A DNA stretch of 64,000 nt from Chitinophaga fulva. Its GTDB lineage: Bacteria > Bacteroidota > Bacteroidia > Chitinophagales > Chitinophagaceae. Below are positions 31,633 through 40,630 of this stretch, one piece after another. Position numbers and translations under genes: made by a program. Location of the stretch: contig NZ_JABBGC010000003.1 in NCBI RefSeq assembly GCF_012927205.1, positions 124,001-188,000 of the forward strand. The letters run 5' to 3'. Each line of letters begins with the position of its first letter. Position 1 is the stretch's first letter. The notes beneath the pieces were generated by a model. The model was not told the DNA's origin and made no database searches. It saw nothing but the letters and a program-made list of their open reading frames with translations.

Positions 31633-34425
31633 ATGTCGGAAGAAATCTTATTATTCGATATACTCTTATCTACAGAACGCAGTACAGACGAGCGGTTGAC
31701 AGCCCTCTCCCAGCTGCGTCCCTTCCTGGAAGCGGCGGAAGGCATCACCAAATTATGCCAGGCCGTACAAACAGAAACAACCGTCGCCGTAAAACAGGCG
31801 ATGCTGCAGCAGTTATGTGAACTGGACAGCGCCCGTGTAACCGACCATCCCATCTATATCGAGACGCTGGCCCTTATCGCCTGCCTGGACGCAGAGCGCC
31901 CGTTGCGGTATATGGCCGTCAGCACCCTCGCGTCACTGGCTGCGCATGTCAATGACATACAGGAGATACTGGCCGAAACCATGGCCCATGATCTCGATAC
32001 AGACATCCAGCTGGCCAGTATCCAGGGATTACAAAACAGCGTCAGCAAATCGGATGCTACCATCGAAAAGATCGGCACGTACATTCCGCTGGCGCCGGCA
32101 GCCTGCCGCGACACATTGCTGGCACTGGTACAACAACTGCCGTTACCCGTTGCAGCAACGATGGCCTTACAATTTACCAGCCCCTTGGAAGCCACCCGCC
32201 TGCGTTTGACAGCCATCGGTTTCCTGGCCACTATGCCACAAGTGCCTGCCAACGCGCTGTCACAGCTGGCCGCCATGATACCCACTGAAACATCATTACC
32301 GGTCCGCGAGGCCATCATCAGCCTGCTCGCCGGCATGCGACAGGTAGATGAAACACTGTTCAAAGATATCTTCCATGCGTTACAGCAAATGCCGGACCTC
32401 CCGGACTTACTGGCGCTGGTCACCGGCAGGCTCACTGCCCATCCGGAGCTGCAGGATGCTTTTGCATCCCTGTTTGCGTCCACGCCTTCCGCAGGCCTGA
32501 AGATCAGGTTGCTGACACTGTTGCAACAGGCAGACATACCACAGCTGATCGTCAGCGGTGTGCAGGATGCTAACCCGTACGTAAGAGAAGCAACGCTGCC
32601 GTTATTGACGTACCGTTTCGCTGCTTACCAGGACCAGCTGGAACCCGCGCTGGCAACAGCTATCCGGCAGGAGCCGCTACTGGCGCTACGCAGCGCCATG
32701 GTACAGGTGATACTGCAAACCGGCCGCAAATCAGCAGAGACAGACCGGTTGCTGGTAGAACTGGCCACTACCGAAACCGATCATCACCTGAAAACACAAC
32801 TCGCCACCGCAGCCTGTGAAGTAACCGTACAGGAACAATTCCAACCGGCGCTGTTACAGCTGTACTGTGATATCCTGGAAGGACAATGGTATCCGGCCGC
32901 GCTTAAACAACAGGTGATCAACCGGCTGCAAACCTTCTCCTATAGCGACAATCCGCATCTTCGTAAAAGCCTCGGCCTCCTGCTCGACCAGGCCAAAGAC
33001 ATCTACGAGCTGGACCGCATCTATCGTGTGCTGAAAACGCTGGAAGCAGATTTCAGTCAGCTGGCCCCCTCCCTGCTGCAGGCCCTTTACCGGCACATCG
33101 CCTGGTACCCGCAGCAGCCACTGGATGAATGGGTGAAGCTGATCGGCCAACTGGCGGAACAACACCCGGCACTAAGAGCGGAGCTGCCTTACCTGGTGTC
33201 CGTTACCGGCGCCACCTGGCTATTACAAGGCGCTGAAAAAGCAGACCAGACGGGCGCCTTCCTCCCCACCCTCAAAGATGCCATGATGAAAAACAATGGC
33301 ATGCAGAGTTTCATGGAAGTGCAACGCCTGATCAACGATGCCTGGAATAACCGCACCATCAAAAAAGGCGAGATCATCGCGCTATACCAGATGCTGCTGC
33401 AAACGCCGAAATCCTCCGGACTGCTGCAACAGGTGACCGGCATCCTGCAACAAGGCAAACTGGTGACACCCGAACTGGTGACACTGAGCCTCGATTACAT
33501 CCTCACCTCACCCGATACCGAAGGCGTGTACGTTGTCCGCAAATACCTGGAGCAAGTGGGCTTCATCGACCTGGAATACCGGGAACGGCTATTCCGGCTT
33601 TTTACGCAGGAACGGTATGTGCAGTTCATGCAGTACCGCCTGCCGCAGCTACACTCCAAACGCCGCATACAAACCTTCAACGACTGGGAATATGCCGGTG
33701 GCTGGACTTGCCCGTACAGTCAATGGCCCATCGCTGAACTGGTGTTCGCTATTGAGCCGGGAGACCAGATCACGCAGGTATTCAGCGAACTGCCTGCGGG
33801 TGAAGATACCAACGCCACATTGCCTTACCTCGTGCTGGAACACCTGTTCCGCAATACCAACGGCGTATGGGCAAAGCAGTTATACGGCGATAATCAACGA
33901 CTGGAACAGTTCCTCACCCAGCTTTTCAAAGGATACCAACAGCTCACCGCCCGCAATCCGCTCGGCGATCGCATGATGTACACCTTCTGGAAAAAATGGA
34001 ACGACTACGTGAACCGCCTCAACGGTCAGCCTGTTCCGCCCGCACTGGCAGATGCCGCCACGCTGATATACGCAGGCGTATGCCAGCTGGCACATCAGCT
34101 CGACCCTGTGCTGAAAAACAAACAGTTCCCGCAGGTGCTCAAAGGCATGAACAAAGACTTGCTGCAGCAGCACTGGCCATGGGACCAGGACCTCTGGGAA
34201 GCGTTCTCCTACAAGAACTTCCCGGTATACGACCCTGACCAGGAAGCAGCGGTACAGTTATTTCAACAGGCCGCTAAAACCTTACAGGCCGGTCATCTCG
34301 CCGAAGGCTATCAATTGCTGAAAGATCTGCTGGCACAGTATCCGCATACCCGACAGGTGAAAGAACAACTGTCAGTGATCAATAATGCATTGCAACAGCT
34401 GGAAGAAAAACTTCGTACAGCATAA
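31633..34425 (+). CDS. HEAT-like helical-repeat protein 3 of the operon, with unusual C-terminal region
   Basis: 930 residues, cytoplasmic, and the largest of the set. Residues 1-640 are HEAT-like helical pairs (LTALSQLRPFLEAAEGITKL, ERPLRYMAVSTLASLAAHV, TDIQLASIQGLQNSV, NPYVREATLPLLTYRFA). From about 670 the sequence changes character with RIQTFNDWEYAGGW, CPYSQWPIAELVFAIEPGDQ, GDRMMYTFWKKWNDYVNRL and LLQQHWPWDQDLWEAF, rich in tryptophan and unlike a repeat. The end (about 870-930, LFQQAAKTLQAGHLAEGYQLLKDLL) looks like one TPR. The W-rich part may be the functional domain; I do not recognise it. A strong terminator (34426-34470) ends the operon. Confidence 0.75.
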   Translation: MSEEILLFDILLSTERSTDERLTALSQLRPFLEAAEGITKLCQAVQTETTVAVKQAMLQQLCELDSARVTDHPIYIETLALIACLDAERPLRYMAVSTLASLAAHVNDIQEILAETMAHDLDTDIQLASIQGLQNSVSKSDATIEKIGTYIPLAPAACRDTLLALVQQLPLPVAATMALQFTSPLEATRLRLTAIGFLATMPQVPANALSQLAAMIPTETSLPVREAIISLLAGMRQVDETLFKDIFHALQQMPDLPDLLALVTGRLTAHPELQDAFASLFASTPSAGLKIRLLTLLQQADIPQLIVSGVQDANPYVREATLPLLTYRFAAYQDQLEPALATAIRQEPLLALRSAMVQVILQTGRKSAETDRLLVELATTETDHHLKTQLATAACEVTVQEQFQPALLQLYCDILEGQWYPAALKQQVINRLQTFSYSDNPHLRKSLGLLLDQAKDIYELDRIYRVLKTLEADFSQLAPSLLQALYRHIAWYPQQPLDEWVKLIGQLAEQHPALRAELPYLVSVTGATWLLQGAEKADQTGAFLPTLKDAMMKNNGMQSFMEVQRLINDAWNNRTIKKGEIIALYQMLLQTPKSSGLLQQVTGILQQGKLVTPELVTLSLDYILTSPDTEGVYVVRKYLEQVGFIDLEYRERLFRLFTQERYVQFMQYRLPQLHSKRRIQTFNDWEYAGGWTCPYSQWPIAELVFAIEPGDQITQVFSELPAGEDTNATLPYLVLEHLFRNTNGVWAKQLYGDNQRLEQFLTQLFKGYQQLTARNPLGDRMMYTFWKKWNDYVNRLNGQPVPPALADAATLIYAGVCQLAHQLDPVLKNKQFPQVLKGMNKDLLQQHWPWDQDLWEAFSYKNFPVYDPDQEAAVQLFQQAAKTLQAGHLAEGYQLLKDLLAQYPHTRQVKEQLSVINNALQQLEEKLRTA

Positions 34426-34470
34426 AAAACAAAACCGCGGCAGGTCATCTTCCTGCCGCGGTTTTGTTTT
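34426..34470 (+). terminator. Terminator of the helical-repeat operon
   Basis: A perfect 19-bp stem (34426-34444 with 34452-34470) and a seven-base loop TCATCTT. The A-rich left and T-rich right ends make it function in both directions. It runs up to the next gene's start region. Confidence 0.9.
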
Positions 34471-34493
34471 ATCTTTTATATAATTTGAATGAT

Positions 34494-34994
34494 ATGATTA
34501 CAAAGAGCAGGGAATCAGACTTCAGAGATATCTACGAGATTATCAACGACGCCGCCATAGCGTACAAGGGTATTATACCGCCCGACAGATGGCATGAGCC
34601 CTACATGACAGCAACTGAACTGCAAACTCAAATTGAAGAGGGCGTCCAGTTTTGGTGTTACAGCGAAGACAATACCATCATAGGCGTGATGGGCATCCAG
34701 GATAAACAGGATGTTACTTTGATCCGGCATGCGTATGTAAGCACAGCAGCCCGAAATAAGGGAATCGGAGGTAAGTTACTGCAATACCTGTCCGGGCTTA
34801 CCGGGAAACCAATTTTAATAGGCACGTGGGCCGACGCTGTATGGGCGATAAACTTCTACAAAAGGCACGGATTCAGGCAGGTTTCCTTTGCTGAAAAGGA
34901 ACAGTTATTGCGAAAATACTGGAATATACCACTCCGGCAGATCGAAACATCCGTCGTGCTTGCCAGCTCCAATTTTGATGAATCAGCCGGGTAG
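34494..34994 (+). CDS. GNAT family N-acetyltransferase
   Basis: 166 residues from the ATG at 34494; the reading frame can be extended to a TTG at 34464, but that overlaps the terminator. The fold shows ITKSRESDFRDIYEIIND, motif A (VSTAARNKGIGGKLLQYL, the acetyl-CoA pyrophosphate loop R-N-K-G-I-G) and motif B (WADAVWAINFYKRHGFRQV). It transfers acetyl from acetyl-CoA to an amine; the acceptor is unknown. It ends one base before the stop of the convergent efflux gene (34995). Confidence 0.88.
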   Translation: MITKSRESDFRDIYEIINDAAIAYKGIIPPDRWHEPYMTATELQTQIEEGVQFWCYSEDNTIIGVMGIQDKQDVTLIRHAYVSTAARNKGIGGKLLQYLSGLTGKPILIGTWADAVWAINFYKRHGFRQVSFAEKEQLLRKYWNIPLRQIETSVVLASSNFDESAG

Positions 34995-36236
34995 TTAAAT
35001 CGCCTGTGCTGTTTCCCGTTGAGCCACGGCCGCTTCTTTCCGGTTCACCACCAACACCCGGTACATCACCAGTCCGCTGGTCACGATCAGCGCCATGTAG
35101 CTGAAAGACAGGTTCTGCCCGTCTTGGGCAGGCAACAGGTAAGTAATGCCGGCACTGAGCATGGACACCATCACGTATACCAGGCCACCGGTAAGGCCTC
35201 CGGCGATTCCTGCATTTTTGGGGAAACGTTGTAAACAGTAAGTGAAGTAATTATTGTAAGTGAACCCTGCGCCTACATGCACCAGGAAAGCAAATACCAG
35301 TACGGTCCACAGCTGGTTGAACAACAGGAAAGTGCCCAACAGTGCGAAGGCCGCTACCAGCTGACAGAAGATGTTAACGTTCATCTTGCGGACAAAGGGT
35401 TTGTTGATCGTCCCTTTGCCAATGAAACCGCCCACCATCCAGGCAAAGCCCAGGAAGAGGGAACAGTATCCCGTTACAACCGGCGACAGATTAAAATAAT
35501 GTTCAATTATAAATGGCCCGGACATATTGTAGATCATCACCATCGTGTATGCCAGTCCCAACATGCCAATACCCAGTGTGAAGCTGCTGGTGCGCAGCAT
35601 CTCATAATAGATAGACACTATCCTGGCTGGCTGGAACGGCGTGGTCTGTTTGATGGTTTCCCCGCTGAAGCATATTTCCAGTATTAACAGCAGCGCAGCA
35701 TAGGCACCCAGGAAATAAAAATTCGATTCCCAGCCGAAGCTCACTTCCAGGTAGCCGCCGATGAACGGCGCTATGATAGGCCCGGTAGACCATATGATGG
35801 TGAAAAAGCTGAGGTAGTGTTTTAGTTTTTCGCCGGAGTAGAGGTCCACAAAGAGCGCTCTTTTACTCACCACCATAGCGGCGATGGTGATACCATGCAC
35901 GATCCTCATGGCGTATACCACATACAAACTATGTGTATTAGCGATGATGCCGCAGGAAATACAGAAAAGCAACATGGACACCAGGGCGATCCTGTAGCGG
36001 CCGTAGCTGTCGAGCAGTCCGCCGATGAACAGTTGTGAAACCCCGTAGCTGATCAGGAAAAGGCTGAGCGTTAGCTGTGCCTGGCTGCTGGAAATACCGA
36101 GTGCGCTGGTCATGCCTGGCAGCGAAGGAATGTAAATGTCGGTGGCAAATCCCGACATGGGTATCATGGCAAAAGCGAGCAGGGTAGCTATTCCGATATT
36201 ACCCTCTTTGATGTGTTTAACAGTGCTGGTCGTCAT
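34995..36236 (-). CDS. Bcr/CflA family drug efflux MFS transporter
   Basis: 413 residues with about 12 membrane helices. The family signature is present early: PMSGFATDIYIPSLPGMTSALGIS (the D-x-Y-x-P-x-L-P motif) and the loop GGLLDSYGRYRIALV. Helices such as FFTIIWSTGPIIAPFIGGYLEV follow. It exports drugs or metabolites through the inner membrane in exchange for protons. It converges end to end with the GNAT gene. A substrate cannot be named. Confidence 0.93.
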   Translation of the reverse strand: MTTSTVKHIKEGNIGIATLLAFAMIPMSGFATDIYIPSLPGMTSALGISSSQAQLTLSLFLISYGVSQLFIGGLLDSYGRYRIALVSMLLFCISCGIIANTHSLYVVYAMRIVHGITIAAMVVSKRALFVDLYSGEKLKHYLSFFTIIWSTGPIIAPFIGGYLEVSFGWESNFYFLGAYAALLLILEICFSGETIKQTTPFQPARIVSIYYEMLRTSSFTLGIGMLGLAYTMVMIYNMSGPFIIEHYFNLSPVVTGYCSLFLGFAWMVGGFIGKGTINKPFVRKMNVNIFCQLVAAFALLGTFLLFNQLWTVLVFAFLVHVGAGFTYNNYFTYCLQRFPKNAGIAGGLTGGLVYVMVSMLSAGITYLLPAQDGQNLSFSYMALIVTSGLVMYRVLVVNRKEAAVAQRETAQAI

Positions 36237-36440
36237 TTTACAGAGGCTGGTGATTCAATTCGCTGCAAAATTAGGCCTTACCACCTTATGTATTGACATA
36301 GTAATCTCATAAAAAGCTGAAGTTTTCCCTCCTTAAAAAACATTTTGAAGAGAAGTTGAATTTTTGCGCATAGAAAGACAGCCAGCATGAATCTTATCAC
36401 ACCGGCTATCTTTTTTTAATGCTTTCTGCAAAGGAGGGTA

Positions 36441-36734
36441 TTATTTCAAGGCGGCAGCAAGCCCTTTCTTCAGATCGTCCAGGTTCATCACCGGCTGAAA
36501 TTCCAGCTTTGCATTCAGTTCCATAAAAAATGGTTCTGCGATGCCTGGTATCTCTGAAGGATCTTTCAGATCAAATATCATAATGCCGGTGCGGCAGCCT
36601 TCTGACGCAAAGAAATAACTCGCTTCAGGTTTAATCTTATCAACAGTAGCTTTGATGATTTCGGGGAGCCGGCCTTTTTTAATGGCTTCGTTGGATGCGG
36701 TAACTTCCATCACGACTTTTAGCATGGTACGCAT
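36441..36734 (-). CDS. Small conserved protein of unknown function
   Basis: 97 residues from the ATG at 36734, MRTMLKVVMEVTASNEAI; the frame continues upstream to 36770 but without family-like sequence. Core: LPEIIKATVDKIKPEASYFF, GCRTGIMIFDLKDPSEIPGIAEPFF and NAKLEFQPVMNLDDLKKGL. From memory it resembles small DUF-type proteins of actinobacteria and Bacteroidota with an alpha/beta ferredoxin-like pattern (ending PVMNADDL), of unknown function. Cytoplasmic. It is followed downstream by an imperfect hairpin around 36379-36416. Confidence 0.75.
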   Translation of the reverse strand: MRTMLKVVMEVTASNEAIKKGRLPEIIKATVDKIKPEASYFFASEGCRTGIMIFDLKDPSEIPGIAEPFFMELNAKLEFQPVMNLDDLKKGLAAALK

Positions 36735-36826
36735 AACTTTTGGGGGTTTGGTTATGCTGTAATTTCGCACTTTTTGAGCAGGGGAAATGTTATTCGAAAG
36801 TTATAATCCGGTGTTGCTGTGGCTGC

Positions 36827-37711
36827 CTAAAACAGTGACATCTGCGTTTGCTGTGGCTGTTGTGGTTGCTCTGCCAGTCCGAATACCTTCCTGGCTTCCT
36901 GGTAAAAGTCTGCCTCATGTACCCCGTCATGCACATGCAGGAAAAAGTAAATATCCTGCAGGCCCTGTGCTTTCCAGGTATCGATGCGTTCTTTCCATGC
37001 ATGCAGCCGCGTAATGTCCAGCGGATGCCCTCCTTTGGTAACAAAACGCAGGAACAGGTGCGGAATGGTATGCGCCATATGCAGGCAATCGCGCCGGCCG
37101 GGCGTGTCCGTCATCACCACGCCAATGCCCAGCTGGTGCAACGTGCTGAAAAACTCCTCCCGTTCTGCTCCTTTCTCAAACCAATCAGGATGCCGTACCT
37201 CCACATAAAAGCGGATATCCCGCGGCAGCTGCTCCAGGTATTTGTAAAGGTTCAGCTTCCGAACAGGGGAGAAATGTTCACTAAGCTGCAGGAACACCGG
37301 GCCCAGCTGCGTTTCAAACGCCCGTATGCTTTCCAGGAAAGCAGCGGTTTCTGTACCAGCATTCAGCAAGGTGCTATGGTGACTGATGGACTGCGGCACT
37401 TTCGGACAAAAACGGAAATCGCGCCCTTTGGTCTTATCCGTCCATTTGCGGATATCATCAGGACTGTAAATTTTATAATGTGTGGCGTTCAGTTCCACAC
37501 AGTTGAACAACCGGCTGTATTCCGCCAGTGTGTCTTTGATGCCTTTCGTATACAGGGTACCGGTATATTCTTTCCGGCTCCAGCCGGAGGTACCTATCCT
37601 TAATATACTATCGCCCGCGGCACCGTTCAATACGGCCGTGGTAGGCCAGGCATCTGCCGGCAGGCTCAGGTCCAGCTGATCGTATGTTTGCCAAAGGGCG
37701 CCAAAGTCCAT
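36827..37711 (-). CDS. DUF72 (YecE-like) protein
   Basis: 294 residues of the DUF72 family, a TIM-barrel of unknown biochemical role. Family features: LRIGTSGWSRKEYTG near residue 40, YSRLFNCVELNATHYKIYS, RDFRFCPKVPQSISH, LGPVFLQLSEHFSP and FYVEVRHPDWF. The length and order match YecE. Cytoplasmic. It starts 48 bases before the exported protein gene at 37759 on the same strand, but the link is unclear. Confident family; unknown function. Confidence 0.92.
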   Translation of the reverse strand: MDFGALWQTYDQLDLSLPADAWPTTAVLNGAAGDSILRIGTSGWSRKEYTGTLYTKGIKDTLAEYSRLFNCVELNATHYKIYSPDDIRKWTDKTKGRDFRFCPKVPQSISHHSTLLNAGTETAAFLESIRAFETQLGPVFLQLSEHFSPVRKLNLYKYLEQLPRDIRFYVEVRHPDWFEKGAEREEFFSTLHQLGIGVVMTDTPGRRDCLHMAHTIPHLFLRFVTKGGHPLDITRLHAWKERIDTWKAQGLQDIYFFLHVHDGVHEADFYQEARKVFGLAEQPQQPQQTQMSLF

Positions 37712-37758
37712 GCGTAATCTCTTTTATCTGTCAGCCCGCAAATTACAAAAGTAACGGC

Positions 37759-38796
37759 TTATTTACCTTCCAGCACCCGCAGTCTGCTTTCCTGGTCTTT
37801 CAGCTGTTGCTGTAAACGGATGATCAGCTCGTCCTGTGCCGTTATTTTCGTTTGTTGCGTTTCCATTTTCTTTTGCTGGTCAATCAGGTACAGGGTCAGC
37901 TCCTCAATCTTCTGCATTTGTCGTTGCTGCATATCTCCCAGGTCCAGCCCCTGTTGCGCAATTTCTGAAGCCGGAGGTATGCCGGGAAGATGTCCTTTAG
38001 TCCGGGTATGCTGCTCCACCTCTTTCAGGGAGGGCAATACGTAGGCAGAATCAAACACAAAGTCCGCCCAGGTTTCCTGTGTTACTTTCACTCTTCTTGC
38101 ACCGATAGTGCCCTCTACCGCCAGTTTGTAGTTATTGTTAGGAGAGATGACGCCAATACCAACATTACCTGTGTAAGAGATAGCCATGCGTGGTGTTCCC
38201 CCGGTGAAAAATTTCATACCGCCAAATCCGCTCAGCCAATAGGTCGGTCCCTGAGTGCTCCAGCTGTCGAGTATCCATTGCATGCCATAATGGGGTTGAT
38301 TTTTGTTATCATACATCATGTAATCATGCAAGGCGACGCCCATTTTGTTTCCCAAATCGGTCATGCCGATATTTCCCGCTACTAACAGCTGCTGGTCCGG
38401 GTTAGCGACCCCAATACCAACTCTCCCAACTCCATCCAGGAAAATTCCTCTCGGTGACGAATTATCGGCATCGTTCTGGATGGCGAAAACATTACTGTTC
38501 CTTAAAAACCCCAGCCCGGCTATCTTAGTGCCTGACCGGATAAATGAAAGATGAAACAGGTTATCTCCCTGGTCAGTATGCCGGGTAATCTGAATGCCCT
38601 TTCCATAGATTACCGGATCATACCACTCTCCAAAAAATGCGGTCCCATCGTATCTGGATTTACCCAACACATTAAGGGAGAAGTCAGGAGAAGAGTTGGT
38701 GCCAATACCCACGGGCCCCTGCCAGGTTTGTGCATTCACGTTAAACATCAGGGAACCAGCTAACATCAGGCAATAGGTTAAACAAATTTTTTTCAT
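37759..38796 (-). CDS. Exported protein with C-terminal coiled coil (tail-fibre-like)
   Basis: 345 residues. A signal peptide (MKKICLTYCLMLAGSLMFNVNAQ) is followed by beta-rich sequence with the recurring phrase VGIGTNSSPDFSLNVLG, VGIGVANPDQQLLVAG and VGIGVISPNNNYKLAVEG, a pattern of short beta-turn repeats. The segment KVTQETWADFVFDSAYVLPSLKEVEQ and a GHLPGIPPASEI stretch are widespread in Bacteroidota surface proteins. The end is a coiled coil (about 285-340, QMQKIEELTLYLIDQQKK). This resembles proteins bearing endosialidase-chaperone-like C-termini, but no catalytic pair is obvious. Surface location is inferred. Confidence 0.78.
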   Translation of the reverse strand: MKKICLTYCLMLAGSLMFNVNAQTWQGPVGIGTNSSPDFSLNVLGKSRYDGTAFFGEWYDPVIYGKGIQITRHTDQGDNLFHLSFIRSGTKIAGLGFLRNSNVFAIQNDADNSSPRGIFLDGVGRVGIGVANPDQQLLVAGNIGMTDLGNKMGVALHDYMMYDNKNQPHYGMQWILDSWSTQGPTYWLSGFGGMKFFTGGTPRMAISYTGNVGIGVISPNNNYKLAVEGTIGARRVKVTQETWADFVFDSAYVLPSLKEVEQHTRTKGHLPGIPPASEIAQQGLDLGDMQQRQMQKIEELTLYLIDQQKKMETQQTKITAQDELIIRLQQQLKDQESRLRVLEGK

Positions 38797-38959
38797 AGAG
38801 GGCGATGTTATTTTTGCCGGGCAAGATAGGATATTTTCCGTTTAGCAACACCACGTCAGTCAGCTCACTGTAACTCCTATACGCTTATGTAGACAGAACA
38901 ATCCTTATCTTAGCAGCAGCATGTTGTACCCGCTAAAAACAATATGCAGTGATCATCTG

Positions 38960-39709
38960 ATGACGGACCAGCTTTACCACGACCAGCACCTGGCACAATT
39001 TTACGACCTCGATAACAGCTGGGGAAAGGATTTTGACCAATACCTGCGATGGGCTGCCACAGCACATTCCATCCTTGATATCGGTTGCGGCACCGGTGTG
39101 CTTTGTACCCGTATGGCCGATACTTATCCTGAGAAACAGGTTACCGGACTGGATGTAGCACCCGCCATGCTGCACATTGCGCAGGCCCGGCCCGGCGGTG
39201 ATAAAGTCAACTGGCTGCTCGCCGATGGCCGCTCTTTTGCGGCCGGTCAATCCTTTGATATGATCCTGCTTGGCGGGCACGCTTTTCAGACATTCCTTTC
39301 GCAGGAAGACCGTATCGCGATGCTCCGCCATACCGCCTCCTGTCTCACAAAAGAAGGGCGCCTTTTTTTCGACAGCCGTAACCCTGCCGCACAGGACTGG
39401 CTTACCTGGGGCCCGGCAGATTCCCTTCGGGAGCTACAACATCCGCAGTTAGGTAAAACAACCGCCTGGAACGATTATCAGTGGGAAAACGGTATCGTCA
39501 CCTATGGTACCTATTATCGTGTAGCCGCCACCGGTATACAATATGCTGCATCGTCCGATATTGCCTTTCCTGAATTGAAGACAATAGAGGAAGCATTGGA
39601 CCAGGCCGGACTGGAAACCGTGCAGCTGTGGGGCAGCTGGGATATGACGGCTTATACCCCACAGTCGGAAGAAATGATTTTTGAAGTCCGTCATAAAACG
39701 AACCTATGA
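38960..39709 (+). CDS. Class I SAM-dependent methyltransferase
   Basis: 249 residues from the ATG at 38960, MTDQLYHDQHLAQFYDLDNSW, the usual start for this type; a longer frame begins at 38921. Motif I is SILDIGCGTGVLCTRMAD, motif II VTGLDVAPAMLHIAQARPG (acidic D for the SAM ribose), then FDMILLGGHAFQTFLSQED. The Rossmann domain covers residues 45-160. Substrate unknown. Its stop overlaps the AraC gene's ATG (ATGA at 39706), so the two are translationally coupled. Confidence 0.9.
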   Translation: MTDQLYHDQHLAQFYDLDNSWGKDFDQYLRWAATAHSILDIGCGTGVLCTRMADTYPEKQVTGLDVAPAMLHIAQARPGGDKVNWLLADGRSFAAGQSFDMILLGGHAFQTFLSQEDRIAMLRHTASCLTKEGRLFFDSRNPAAQDWLTWGPADSLRELQHPQLGKTTAWNDYQWENGIVTYGTYYRVAATGIQYAASSDIAFPELKTIEEALDQAGLETVQLWGSWDMTAYTPQSEEMIFEVRHKTNL

Positions 39710-40566
39710 AAGCCCAGCCACCCATCCCACTTCATGGCAAAGAATTGCAGGACCTTGGTGTAGAGCTCAAGGCGGGCACCTATATACACGAGGGCATGCG
39801 GCACATCCACCGCGATGAGCACTATGTTTTCCTGCTGTTGACCGAGGGAACCTTTTTGCTGGAAATTGATTTTATAGAATGGCAGGTCACTGCACCAGCG
39901 TTATGTTTCATCACCCCCGGGCAGGTACACCGTTATATCCGGCAGGACCACCACAGCGACGGCTGGTTTCTGTTTGCCGACCCCGGGCTGGTACGTGGAA
40001 AATGCCGCGATATCTTTGAAAACTATCAGCGGATACAGCAGCAATTTCCCATACCACAGCCACACGCTGTTTTTTTAAGCATGCCGGTGTTACAGCACGC
40101 ACTGGAAGCAGCCAGCCATCCACTGAAAAAACAAATCGTATCATCGCTGGCAGAAGGCATATTGGGACTCTTTGCCGCCGAGATAATGCAACATGATTTA
40201 TCCCATACCACTGCCAACAATCAACGGCAAACCATCACCACCAAATTCAGAAAACTGGTAAAAAAGAGATTCAAAGACCAGAAGCAGGTACAACAATATG
40301 CGGAACTGCTGCACATTACGCCCCTGTATCTGAATGAATGCGTAAAAGCCACCACCGGCTTCCCTGCCAGTCACTGGATCTCGGAGGAAATACTATTGGA
40401 AGCCCGTCGGCTGCTGTACTACACCCGGCTGGATGCCAGGCAGATCGCGTTCGAGCTGGGATACGAAGATGCCGCTTATTTCTCCCGGCTCTTTAAAAAA
40501 CATACCAGCATGACACCCTTGGCATTCAGGGCACAAAACCATGAATTGTCCAAGGATGCCCATTAA
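39706..40566 (+). CDS. AraC family transcriptional regulator with cupin domain
   Basis: 286 residues. The N-terminal cupin (about 20-100: HIHRDEHYVFLLLTEGTFLLEIDF, APALCFITPGQVHRY) senses a small molecule. The C-terminal AraC domain (about 185-280) has two helix-turn-helix motifs, KQVQQYAELLHITPLYLNECVKATTGFPASHWI and ARQIAFELGYEDAAYFSRLFKKHTSMTP. It is coupled by a 4-base overlap to the methyltransferase and followed 64 bases later by an MFS transporter that it may control. Confidence 0.92.
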   Translation: MKAQPPIPLHGKELQDLGVELKAGTYIHEGMRHIHRDEHYVFLLLTEGTFLLEIDFIEWQVTAPALCFITPGQVHRYIRQDHHSDGWFLFADPGLVRGKCRDIFENYQRIQQQFPIPQPHAVFLSMPVLQHALEAASHPLKKQIVSSLAEGILGLFAAEIMQHDLSHTTANNQRQTITTKFRKLVKKRFKDQKQVQQYAELLHITPLYLNECVKATTGFPASHWISEEILLEARRLLYYTRLDARQIAFELGYEDAAYFSRLFKKHTSMTPLAFRAQNHELSKDAH

Positions 40567-40630
40567 TCGGTCAACATCTATCCCCACCACCCGTCCTAGT
40601 TTTGTACTCATAATAAGCTGATAAAAAATT

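Noticed and set aside
36379..36416. Terminator-like hairpin followed by T-run on the plus strand
   Set aside because: The stem has a mismatch and a long loop, and no plus-strand gene precedes it; too weak to list as a terminator.
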